NCBI RefSeq assembly: GCF_000090795.2
Contig: NW_003546468.1
Location: forward strand, 88,947-125,689
Reading direction: 5' to 3'
DNA length: 36,743 bases
Origin: Amphimedon queenslandica
Taxonomy: Eukaryota > Porifera > Demospongiae > Haplosclerida > Niphatidae
Of this stretch, positions 10,301 to 21,000 are shown piece after piece. The notes beneath the pieces are model-generated. The model worked only from the letters and a program-made list of their open reading frames with translations, had not been told where the DNA came from and made no database searches. Position 1 is the first letter of the stretch, and every line of letters begins with the position of its first letter. Made by a program: the position numbers and the translations under genes.

Positions 10301-11634
10301 CTAGGGGAAATGCAGGTAGATCTCTAGTACCTGTATAAACCACAATATATATATAGACATAATATGAAGATATTATAGTTTAATTACCTGCATCAGTAGA
10401 GAAAAAATTCAAATCAGTATTATCATAAGTTATGGCTGTTTCATGCAAAAGGAAATTTTGACTTTGCTCCTGTCCACTCATCATTGAATAAGTGTCCGTG
10501 TTCTGTGCACTTAGACAAGAAAAGCTATTTGTACTTTTCTGTTTCTTGTAGGCGGCAATAAAACAAGTTAAAATTGCAATGGATATTACTATGATCACCA
10601 TGGTTGTGGCATAAGTGACTACAATGGCAACATATTCATCTGAAGTAAATTTTGGACTTGTAAAGAAATAGTTCATAGATGTTCTATTGGATGGTTTGAT
10701 AAGAAAGTAAGTGATTGCCTCATAACTACATACAACAGTATTGCATATATCAATTAAACAGGAAGTTATACCATTACAAGTAGTTTGCTGCTGAAGTCCA
10801 GTAGTATTATAATATACTCGTACAACAGAAGCATTGGCTTGTACAGTAACACCACTCTGTAATTGTATACCAACGTAGTACTGCCCAGCACTTGTGATAT
10901 TAAAAGAAAAAGGTACTGTTGTAAGCCTTTTTCTCACAGTTGTATTTGTTGACATAAAAGTAAAACAATGTGAGTTGCTATATTGGTATACTTTGCTGAT
11001 ACCTACTGACACCAAAAAAGTGCTATAATGTGCTTCATTCGTAAAAAGATAGAGGCAAACTGGATATGTACTAGTGTTTGAACTGATCGTTAAGTTGTAC
11101 GTGATTGAAGACCCAGAGAGCAAATAAATGGGCTCATCACTTCCAAGATAATTAAAAGCCTCTCTATACTCTGATTCAGCCTCTAAAAGCAAAGGCAATT
11201 GTTCTAAAGGAAGATAATCCACGATGGTTGATGGTATATTTTCTGATAAGAGGATGACAGTGTAAGGCTGGCCTTGCAACGGTTCATTTGAAGAAAATGT
11301 TACTGACGATGACCTTGTGTATGATGAGTCAACTATTATAAGTGAAGAACTGTTACCTAATATATCGCCAATTTTAAGTAAATACAAATCAGAATCTTCA
11401 TTAGGCGTCAACAAAAAAACCAGACTGAAAACAACAGGAAGCGTCACCAGAATCAATATAAGGCCGATTATGATGAAGCATACCGAAAGTATATATTTTC
11501 TAATTTTTCTTTTAGACTTATATTTATCTATAATTTTTAAAAGGTTTTCTAATTTCAAATTATAATTGAACATCATTTTTACCTTTAGATATTATAATAA
11601 GTCTAGCTTCATCTTTCCCGAGATCTCCCCCCAT
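7338..11634 (-). CDS. Two-pass membrane receptor with ZU5 and two death-fold domains
   Basis: Nine coding exons: 11583-11634, 10388-11527, 10148-10330, 9339-9416, 8743-9284, 8550-8699, 8186-8486, 7738-8133, 7338-7684; total 1062 residues in frame. Order: membrane segment 29-57; ectodomain with many NxT/S sequons and conserved cysteines; membrane segment about 317-342; cytoplasmic linker; ZU5 domain about 490-630 (IPEGAVQESATVW); a region after ZU5 that could be UPA-like; death-fold domain 1 about 816-900 (FGYILGFAIGQL, QWRDQN..SWEPLAAAL); death-fold domain 2 about 960-1040 (FNRWKDNDPDTYTWSTVIKVL). The cytoplasmic half recalls UNC5 and PIDD-like proteins; the ectodomain is not Ig or thrombospondin. 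A death-fold signalling receptor is inferred. Alternative start: ATG at 11574-11576 without the first intron (1061 residues). The upstream exon is preferred because the AAAG|GTAA donor is kept in the paralogue and splicing preserves frame. Confidence 0.85.
9469..10020 (-). mobile_element. Dead hAT transposon fragment in a receptor-gene intron
   Basis: A 552-bp insert with 15-bp perfect terminal inverted repeats (CATAGGGGTAGGAAC) and an 8-bp target duplication CTTACAGT at 9461-9468 and 10021-10028, diagnostic of the hAT superfamily. On the minus strand it encodes a remnant of the transposase C-terminal dimerisation region: SASAEHTFSTLR, then after a one-base frameshift RLKTTCTQQCLNHVVILH, and on to a stop near 9553. 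Only this tail survives, so it is a deleted, non-autonomous copy. The matching intron of the left paralogue (384-550) has a single CTTACAG (427-433) and no insert. Confidence 0.9.
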
Positions 11635-11760
11635 TGTCTGCTCATAGTTAAGTTAATTAACGCTTTGCTTGCTTAGTCTCGCGTATCATTCATCACGTGA
11701 TGCCTTCCGTAGTTTCTGCTATAAAAAGTAATTGTAGTGCTTTGTAGTATATCCCTGGTA
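11635..11760 (-). promoter_or_regulatory. Putative promoter region of the ZU5/death receptor
   Basis: Upstream of the preferred ATG the minus strand has a TATA-like TTTTTATAGC near 11720 and the palindrome ATCACGTGAT at about 11692-11701. These are positional guesses only. Confidence 0.25.
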
Positions 11761-11869
11761 GTAATGACAAAAAAAATTTATAAGGCAATAAACATGCAAT
11801 AATTGATACGGTAAATCTGCAATGTACATAAATCATAATAATAAAATTTTTCAACAACTATTATTGATT

Positions 11870-13031
11870 TTAAGATTTCTTGTGTTGGTAGTAAGATAAA
11901 TACATGACCCATCCTAGATACACTGCACTGATGTAGGTCACTCTTAAAGCCGGAGGCACAAAGAAGAAGTTTAAAACCTAAGGAATAGAGCATAATAGTA
12001 ATAATAGTACAATAATAGAGCCTTGTTTACACTCGCCATAAAACACAACGCAGATGAATGCAAAATTAAAATTTGGCCAATTTTGTGTCAACTTCAAAGT
12101 GCTTTTGCACCCACGCAATTTTGATCATTGCGTCAAATGTAAACCTAGCTTAAGGCTGTTCTATTCAAACTATATGCAGACATGACATACTTTCAACATT
12201 CCTAAAACTTTGTACATCAGTACATGGAATAAAATTGGTGGTGTTTTGTAGAAAATATCAAAACAATAGTAATTATTCAAAATATGCACATTCCTTACCT
12301 GTGCAGCTGGCCACACTATTAACTCGGTCTATAAAAAAAATTATCAAAACAACAGATTTAGTATTATAAAATTTGTGATGTACTTTATATACTGGCCAGA
12401 ATTTCTTTTTCATGTCATTATACGAGTCAGTCCAGTTCATGCCACTCATTTTGTTCATGCCTACATAATTTATTATCACGACTTTCACTGAAAATTATAG
12501 CTAATGTAGGAGGTGCTAATGTGTTTTGAAATTGCATCATGCACCAAACATATATTAATAATAATAATACATACAACAAAAAGCATCTGTACAATTGCAT
12601 TCAAGTAAATGGGCCATTAATATGTCCTTGATGTGATTCCAAAATGTTAAATAAAACTTCTAACAGTAAAAATTAAAATTGAGGGTGTACATACTACATA
12701 CTACGTACATACATGTACCTAGAAAGAACACTATGACACAAGCAGGTCCATTGATAACCTCATCAAGGGTCACTTTCTTGAACACAGACACTACTCCTCT
12801 TCCAGGATACCTCTTGTCTAAAAACTTGAACCAGTAGTGCTCTGGTGGCCCCAATATAAATCCTATTACAGCCATTCTCTTGGTTCTTGCCCAGTCTATC
12901 TCCTGTTCGGAGTTCTTCTCATATTTCTGGACTAATAGATCACCCAGTGCCTCCAGGCCACAGCTAACTACAGTGTTTGTGAAGAGAAGATAGCGAGAGA
13001 AGAGAGTGTCATAGACTAGCCTCCAGGCCAT
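11870..13031 (-). CDS. Mpv17/PMP22-family membrane protein (MPV17L2-like)
   Basis: Four exons: 12719-13031, 12384-12460, 12299-12328, 11870-11977; 175 residues. Family hallmarks are in order: N-terminal YLLFTNTVVSCGLEALGD, the WARTKRMAVIGFILGPPEHYWFKFLDKRYPG block, a DEVINGPACVIVFFLG membrane segment, KKKFWPVYKTELIVWPAAQ, and the C-terminal VLNFFFVPPALRV segment. Mpv17 proteins are small four-helix proteins of the inner mitochondrial or peroxisomal membrane; MPV17L2 has been linked to mitochondrial ribosome assembly. The T-N-T..CG..E/AxGD start favours the MPV17L2 branch. The start codon is the only ATG before the conserved block. It is divergent from another Mpv17 gene at 13206. Exon 3 is only 30 nt. 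Confidence 0.88.
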
Positions 13032-13205
13032 GTTGAGTCATATGGAATCAGGGTGGAGCTTTAGAAATTAATGAATGATGAAAGCCCAACCAGGAAATAG
13101 TAATGATATTTATCTGCACACAGCTGTGCTACAAAGCTGCCAACTCACAAAGGAAAGCCCAAATGCGATGATAGTGAATTCTTTCTCTCTCCTCTCTTTT
13201 TCTCA
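13032..13205. promoter_or_regulatory. Shared divergent promoter of two Mpv17-family genes
   Basis: Only 174 bp separates the two start codons, on opposite strands. The plus-strand side ends in a pyrimidine tract (TTTCTCTCTCCTCTCTTTTTC) next to the ATG, which could mark an initiator or 5' UTR. No clear TATA box was seen. Confidence 0.55.
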
Positions 13206-14452
13206 ATGGCTCTCCTACCAATGAGAGCTCTACAGCGACTCCGCAACCTCAGAAACAAGCTATCTGCTCTACCTTCCTCTTCATCTGCTTCTTCTACTTC
13301 TTCTTCCTCTTCCTCCGGCAAAATCAGTAATGCCAGACTGCTGCTTATAAATACGGGTACCTGTTGCTTCCTTTACTCAATGGGAGATTTCTGCAGACAA
13401 AGGATAGAAGGGAACACTACTGATTGGCATAGGACCGGGAGAATGGGTGTCCTTGGGTGCTGTCTCGGCCCATTGGATCATTTCTGGTACACGGCATTAG
13501 ATAGACTGTTACCGGCAATCACAGCAGGGACTGTTGCCAGGAAAGTATTGCTGGATCAGCTAATAATGGCACCCATATGCTGCAGTCTCTTCTATCTAGG
13601 TAAATTCTCATTTACACCTTACAATAGTCAATTATCATGATAATTATCACCTACAATTATAGCCATGAACGTAGTAGTACTTTATGATTTCTTATGTACA
13701 TGCATAGTAATGGACTTATTATTGTGTATTACTGGCTTCAAGAATGCAAATTATAGTAGATATACATATACATGCATTGAAATTATAAAAATACCTCACA
13801 CTTGGGAAATACCTTTACATAGCTTGACAGGAAGTTTATAATGATATTTTCAATCTACAACTACTATAGGCATGTCAGCTATGGAGGGACGGAGTCGAAA
13901 GGATTGCTTCAATGAACTTCAAGTGAAATTCTGGCCTACTTACAAGGTACATATAGGATCAGAGCAGTGAGAGAGACTTTGTTCCTATTTTGTCTTTAAG
14001 TAGTAAACATAGTCTGTGTTGTGTAAACTATTATAGTTAGTACTCCATCAAACCTCCTTTCTTTGAAAAGGGAAGATTTAGTAATGATTATAATATTGTT
14101 TGTATGCAAATAATGATTTTCACTTCCTACTAATTCATTTGACAATATTATCATTATGATTCATTTGTTGACCTCAAACCTAGTTATATCACTACTGTAG
14201 TAACTATTGGCCTTGTCCATCTTCAGATACTGGGTATCTGTCATTCATTTTTGCTCAGTTTTGTATGATTATAGTGATTCCCTGTTGATGTAGGTGGATT
14301 GGCAAGTTTGGCCAGCAGCTCAAATTCTTAACTTTTACCTAATCCCCCCTCACTTCAGAGTAGCCTATGTAGCCTCCATTACCTTCCTATGGACAGTCTA
14401 TCTCTCTTACATGAAGCACAAAGTGAGCTTAACACAGCCAGTGTCAAGCTGA
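13206..14452 (+). CDS. Mpv17/PMP22-family membrane protein, second copy (MPV17L2-like)
   Basis: Three exons: 13206-13599, 13870-13946, 14294-14452; 209 residues ending in TGA. After a basic and serine-rich N-terminus (RALQRLRNLRNKL then a poly-Ser stretch), typical of a mitochondrial targeting peptide, come ARLLLINTGTCCFLYSMGD, DWHRTGRMGVLGCCLGPLDH, KVLLDQLIMAPICCSLFYLG, VKFWPTYKVDWQVWPAAQ and NFYLIPPHFRVAYVASITF, the Mpv17 signature. Intron positions after LFYLG and after YK match the divergent neighbour, so the two arose by inverted duplication; the neighbour has one extra intron after PAAQ. A second in-frame ATG five codons in could also start translation. Confidence 0.9.
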
Positions 14453-14850
14453 AATCATTTTTCATACAATCATTTATATATATCGTTTTTAATTTATATC
14501 GTTTTTTTAGAAAATGTCAAAAACAGACTCTATGTTAATCCATTAATATTGTTTTAAGTGTATCATACTTACAATAATTAAAGTATAAGTAGTATTATTG
14601 TTTTAAAATGTGATTAGACTGATAACCATTTCCTTGTTTTTTGGCTTTGAGCTGAGCACATGCTCAACACGAGGGCGAGGCCGCTCGTGAATACTATTAC
14701 GGGGGAGTGGGTGACAAAAATTAAGTGTCTGTGTCTGTTTGCATATCATTTTAATCATAATAAAGCAATAAAAACACATCAGAGCAAATAGCAGAAGAGG
14801 TAGAGACATAAATGACTATAAATATTATTATTTTGATGAGTCGTTGTTAG
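14453..14850. other. Intergenic, convergent 3' flanks, nothing recognised
   Basis: AT-rich sequence between the stop of the plus-strand Mpv17 gene and the poly(A) signal of the minus-strand selenoprotein gene. A short TATATCGTTTTTAATTTATATCGTTTTTT direct repeat occurs near 14477-14507. No open frame resembling a gene. Confidence 0.6.
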
Positions 14851-14856
14851 TTTATT
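14851..14856 (-). terminator. AATAAA poly(A) signal of the DEP-PH-GPX4 gene
   Basis: AATAAA on the minus strand a few bases past the SECIS element and about 165 nt after the stop codon, the expected order in a selenoprotein 3' UTR. Confidence 0.75.
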
Positions 14857-14860
14857 TCCA

Positions 14861-14925
14861 AGTGCAGTCACATCAGGCTTAACAACCCACTATGAGTGGT
14901 TTATAGTTAGACCTTCACTAGCACT
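14861..14925 (-). promoter_or_regulatory. SECIS element (form II) in the GPX4 3' UTR
   Basis: Read on the minus strand from 14925: helix I AGTGC pairs with GCACT (14861-14865); an internal loop follows; the non-Watson-Crick quartet is TGAA (14917-14914) opposite TGAT (14875-14872), giving the tandem G.A/A.G core. Helix II is about 12 pairs (14914-14903 with 14886-14875; two mismatches, two G-U). AAA (14902-14900) is unpaired, and a 5-bp mini-stem CCACT/AGTGG closes a CAT loop, the form II layout. The spacing from quartet to AAA, about 12 nt, is canonical. It begins 97 nt after the stop codon of the gene that carries the in-frame UGA, which directs selenocysteine insertion. Confidence 0.88.
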
Positions 14926-15021
14926 CACAGAAGATAAACCAAGCCTACAACACCATCTTATTATAGTACGATTTAAGAGAGAAAGATATAAATAATAATA
15001 ATAATGATAAGTGAAAAGAGT

Positions 15022-18000
15022 CTATGTTTCTGAAGACCACAATGCTTCCATGTCAGGTACAATGTCCTATAAAAATTGAGAAAATATAGCACAGCTTAAA
15101 GTTCAAAGCTAAAGTAAAACTGCCTATATACATTGTACATGGATACATTTACTATTGGATGTATAGTTTTGTCCCCCAACTCTCTCTCTCTGTTTGGTTG
15201 GCTTACCAATGGTTGCGTTGTTGGTGAGTATCGTCTGAATGGCTTTCCATTTGCATCACATAAAAACTGAAAAAGAAACGGAGAAAGAGAGGGAGAGAGA
15301 GAGTGGAAAAAAGAAAGGAATCTCTACTACACACAATCACACATTACAGAGCTGCAGTGATGCATTTAAGAATCTCAACAAACATAGTAATAACATCATT
15401 AATTCATTACAGCAAACACTGATTATCACACTACCTTAGCGTAGTTCCACTTTATGAAGCTATAAAAGAATAATAAAAACAGAGCATGTCAACAACTGTG
15501 CTACTATTAAACTTTGCTCACTTTCCAAGACTTCCTTTCAGTCTGGACTTCAAAAACTTGTACAGTGGATGAGCATCAGGACCATTCACGTCAATCTTTG
15601 AAAACATGTCGAACTCAACCCCAAAACGCCGTGCAAACTCCTTGATCTCTGCTTCACTCCCTTGCTCCTGAAAAAGAAAATTATTAACAAAACTACATGG
15701 TAGTATTATTTTGTTGCTGTAAAATGATATCAAAGCTAAGTTTTGTATTTAGTCTAACAAGTAATCATAGCAATGTTGTCCATGTTTATATCCATCATTG
15801 TACTTGGTCAAAGGCTTTTATAATTTACAAAATTGGCAACACTCGTCTTTACTCAATAATACTGTCACAGCAGTCACAAAAGATGATAAAGCCAAAATAA
15901 ATTAAAGAATTTGTGTTCACTTTATATAAGCTATTGTACACTTTAGGCTAGATAGAATCCTCATTCTCAAGCAAAGTAATAAGTACATGTACATGTACAT
16001 ACAAATGTATACATGCACATGTATATTCAGTGCTAAATACTGAGTAGTTGCAGTTAAAAAGCAATCAATGTAAAGGAAGTTAAAAATATGCAGCAATAAT
16101 ATGATAAAGGATGTGAAATCATCAGTCACAGTATTGCTTCAAAGAGACACCCATTTATTTGATATTGCGAGACAATTACACTAATCACTACAAACCTATT
16201 CACAGGAAGAATTTGATTATAGCGTAAACTAAATAACACATACTAATCAGTTCATAAGGTCCACCAAAGTATTAGAATAGGGAAATATACCAGTTCTACT
16301 AATACTAAACTAAACGGACATACATACATGTAATAAATTTAATTTGTAGATGCATCAGTAAACCTGTAACATGCATATCAGACAAATCCAATAACCAACA
16401 AACCAACAAAATTACATTAAAATTGTTATTTGGTTAGCAGTATAATCCCCTACCTACATGTACAATACACTACTAAACCCCCTCGCTACAAGTAAGATTG
16501 CATGGCAATAATAATTAATTAGTACAACTAAGCTCTCATTTATACATTGAGCTATACATTGTACTATACATTACTATACTAAATTACAAATAATGTACTA
16601 TACATTGAAAACACCAATTTTTTCCATATACATGCATAACTCCCAGCGGACATGACGGAGCAATACACTACTAAACATCTGCTAACATTAAGTAAGCATG
16701 CATGGCAATATCAATTAGTATGCAACTAAGCTGTTCAAATTCTATTATACTCTACTACATTGAAAGCGCCAATTGTTTTCATATAACTCTCAGCAACCTG
16801 TTTGAACTGGTTTGACTAACCTGTTTGAACTGGTTGCACGGGAAGGCAAGTATCCTCAATCCCCTAGTGTGTGCGTACTGAGAATGAAGTTGCACTAATT
16901 GAGTGTAATTCTTCTCAGCTAAGCCTCATTGACTAGCCACATTAACTATCAATGTAACATGGCCACTATAATAGAAGAGAGAGAGAGAGAGAGAGAGAGG
17001 GAGGAAGGGAGGAAGAGAGGAAGAGAGAGAGAGAGAGAGAGGGAGGGAAATAATATAATGAAAGTCTGAATAGGATACCAAAAATTTGAAGAGAATGACA
17101 ACTATGACAAATCAATAGGTAGCTTACTTTACATGTACATGTATGTACACAAGTATTACCGATATTTATCCAGTGAGACAGTTTTCTTGTCAATATCAAC
17201 AGCAGAGAATTCAAAGATGGATGTAGCATTCTTCAATTGAGCAGTTTCCTCTTCAGGAGATTGTAACACTTCAACACCACAAGATGAGAGGGCCCTGATC
17301 CACATAAACTGCGTATCAACATTATCAGCAGCTAAACACAATGCTACATGAATATAAAGAGAAAGGAAGAGAGAGAGAGAGAGAGAGAGGGAGGGAGGGA
17401 GAGAGAGAGAGAGTAAGAATTACCTTAGCCTACTTTTAATTGTGGATGCGTGTTTATTATTTCAAAAAATAAAAAATGCATGTTATATTATAAGATACAT
17501 GTGTTTCATTAAAGTAATGCTTGAAATAACAAAACTTATTAATAATAATTTATTTTAAGGATAAGTGAATGGAATGAGAGGAGGGTAGTGGGGCGATGCA
17601 TTGTTTACGGTAAGCTACATGTACATTTAATATGTCTTTGATGCACAAGAATTCCAAAAACTTGGTGCCTATTCAAAACAATAGAAGCAAAAAATCCAAA
17701 ACAAAGGCTGTCACAATGTGTGTTGGAAGTTTCAATTCTAATATAAATAAAAATTATTTGTTGAAATCAGCTCAAACTTTCTACATATCATAAGGATGTC
17801 AATATGTATCAGAAAATGTAATAAAATTTTGGGTGATTTTGGAGCCATTTTTTGCATTTTATAATATTTTCTATGTTTTGAGTTATAGTTTTTTTAAAAA
17901 TGCGCAGATTTTTTGAAAAAAAGCGTGGGCTATAGCCCACGCTTTCTTTCAAAAAATGGCTCCAAAATCAACCCAAATTTTTATTACATTTTCTGATGCA

Positions 18001-21000
18001 TATTGATGTCTTTATGCTATGTAGAAAGTTTCAGTCAATTCCGACAACAAATTTTGGAGTTATGAGTATTTTTTTAAACTAGTAAATTTTGAAAAGCAAA
18101 GGCTATACATGTATATAGCCTATGCTTTTTTCCTGAAAAATGGCTCAAAAATCACCTCAAATTTTTATTGCATTTTCTGATACACATTGATGTCCTAAGA
18201 CTATGGAGCATCAAATTAATGTCTAACCTTTCTCTTTTCCCTGGGGATGGTTCTCGTAAAACTGAAGTGAAAATCGCCCACTAGTTTTTACGGCATCAGG
18301 CTGGACGGACATACACTCTAAACAGAAGACCTGGACTGGAGATGAATCCTAAAAATAAAAATAATCTCGATAAATAAAAATCTTTTTCTTAGAATTTGGA
18401 GGAAATGAATCATATTAACAAACAGTACAATTAAGCTAAGGTACAGTGTAGTCCTCACAAAACAATACTAACACATGTACATGTATAGTGGTAGCATAAA
18501 GTCACGGTATACATTGTGTACAACAGCAACCAATACTTACATGCACATGTATACCATAAGGATGACACCCTCTCCCTGAAATAATGAGGATATTTTGTAA
18601 TGTCTCAATTGGTACAAACATACTTCTCACATGAGGATAATAAAGACAGACTGATACATGTAGTATGATCAAAAAGGTTGCTCAAAAATATTATTACAAT
18701 TACAGCTACACATCTTGCATATACACATATCACACTAACATAACATCATCCTCACCAGTTCTGATTTGAATTGATATATTTTCTTGTTCTTTGATGAAAG
18801 GGCAAATACTCCATAGCTCCAGCCAAGAGCTAACGGTCTTCTCTTTGCTAAGAGACTGATCAGCGTCCCTTGCTCTCCTTTCATGTAAGCAACAGACGGG
18901 CCAGACATTGCTTCATGAGGTGGCTCTGTCAGCAAAAGAAAAAGTACAAGTTTAAAGTGTGTTTTATATACATGTAGTTACACATAATATACTGTACATT
19001 ATAAGTGGTTTTTAGGGTTACAAATTTCATGGTTTTTGCAGATTCTTTCCTGATTTGCAAAAATAAAATCCACACAAATCAATTTAATATGGTACCCGCG
19101 TGGCACGTGGTAGAATTTGTGTAATAAAATGGGCAAATTGGAATTTTAGTAAATTTCATGAAATATAATTTCCTTGAAAAAACCCACTTATACAGTACAC
19201 TATAATAAATGATGGGAAAAACCAAGATTTGAAAAATATTAAAAAAAAATAACTAAGTAATACTCGAGCTTCAATTGATGAGTGCAATATACCATTTTAA
19301 ACCACAAAGATTAAAATGTGACGGACTGACATTCATAACAGTAAACATATTGCAGGTCGGCTTTGACTTATCATAATAATAAATAACTCATTTATCATCA
19401 ACTCCACTCATTTATCATCAACTCCATTGATGGATAATGTAGTGTGTACATTTGTAGATTGTCAGTCAAGATACTACATTCTTCTGTTGCATTCAGCCAC
19501 ACTTAGACACACTATTCATATTTGTTTGCCTATACAAGGTCCTAATTGAATTGAATTCCATTCAAAACATAAAGTCTTGCTACTCGGTTAGTCTAGTACC
19601 CAGTGAATGGAGTCAAAACCTTAACGTTAATACTGTGGATTGTGTCAAAGTTTGTCTGTACTTATTGAATTATAACTTTATACTATTAGAATAGGTTCAA
19701 AACACTAATACATTAAGTAAGTACTCCATCTATTTTTCACCCTCTCTCATTCTCTCTCTCTCTCTTACCATCTTGTCTGAATCTAAAGAAAAGATAAGCA
19801 TCTTCAAAGTTGTGTTCATCAACAACATGATGAATGTAGTCAGTATCAATAAGCAACTGGCCTAGTAACACTGCCTGAGCTCTGTCCTCTGCTTCTCCAG
19901 ACGTTATCAACCAATCAACAAGTTCAGACGCTAGGGGAAACAGAGAAGGAGAGAGAGGGAGAGGGGGAGAGAGAGAGAAAGAGAGAGGGAGAGGGGGAGG
20001 GGAGAGAGAAGGAGAGAGAGAGTGAAAGGCAAGAGAGAAAACAAATGAGTGAGAATGAAACCCAATAGTTTCTATGTATACATTCACTTTTGTGTACAAC
20101 ACTTTTAAAAAGGAAACAAAGTCCACAGTTCAGAATGCATGACTCTTCAAAAACAATATTACATGTTTACAACATACAGTACATGTACATGTACACACGC
20201 TGAAGCAGAAACTCAAAGTCTCAAAACAACATGTTCGTACAAGCAAATAAAACACTCTCTGTTTCCCTAGTGGGATCAATTGTTGAAATTTTAAATACAA
20301 TACCAAAAGCAATAAGATATACCATATAGCCACAAAGTTTCGAAGCAATAAACTTTCGCGAATTAGGCCACAATCTTTTTTCGCAAATTAACTTTCACGG
20401 TTATTATTTTAAGCACACGTGCTTATGGGCAATACGAATAATTTTACGGAATTAACTTTCGCGAATACGGAAAATCTGCAAAAACAGCGAAAGTTGTACC
20501 CTCAAAATTAAGTGGTTATACGGTACATGTATAAATAATAACAACAGTACACTTGCAAATTTAATAATTTCATTGAACTACGACTAAGATTAAAATGGCA
20601 TAATGTTTTTTTGATAACTTATGAAATCCCAAAATAAGAAAAATAACAGTCAGGAATATATAATTACTAAATGTCACCTTTAAATATATACATGAACCTA
20701 GCATTACAATGAGCACATACATGTATACACGTATGCTGCTCTAGCTTCAATGAAGCAGTATTCTAAAAGTACAAAGTACATGCATTATCATAAATAATTG
20801 TTATAGCTACACAAAAAAAAGCTACACAAAGACTGCACACAGGATCCTTCAATAAAGAACAGCATGATAACACTAGTATCTCTGTCTCAATTTGTCCCCT
20901 TACTGGCTCTTCTCCTTATCTCTACTATATCTCGGCCCTAACTTCCCCGAACGTATGCAACTGTTTACTCAAAATATGCTTTATTTATTTTTAATAATAG

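Noticed and set aside
12014..12150. Possible MITE with GTTTACAC / TGTAAAC ends
   Set aside because: The inverted ends match weakly and no target duplication was found; resemblance to the 25793-26012 element is slight.
17156..17341. Stand-alone GPX4 starting inside exon 17160-17343
   Set aside because: The only in-frame ATG (in FMWIRAL) lies within the PH helix and the upstream intron shows repeats rather than a promoter; the spliced fusion frame is more economical, though an internal start cannot be excluded.
19737..20126. Long minus-strand frame rich in Ser/Pro/Leu upstream of the DEP exon
   Set aside because: The Ser/Pro/Leu part is the translated (CT)n intron tract; only 19769-19930 is coding.
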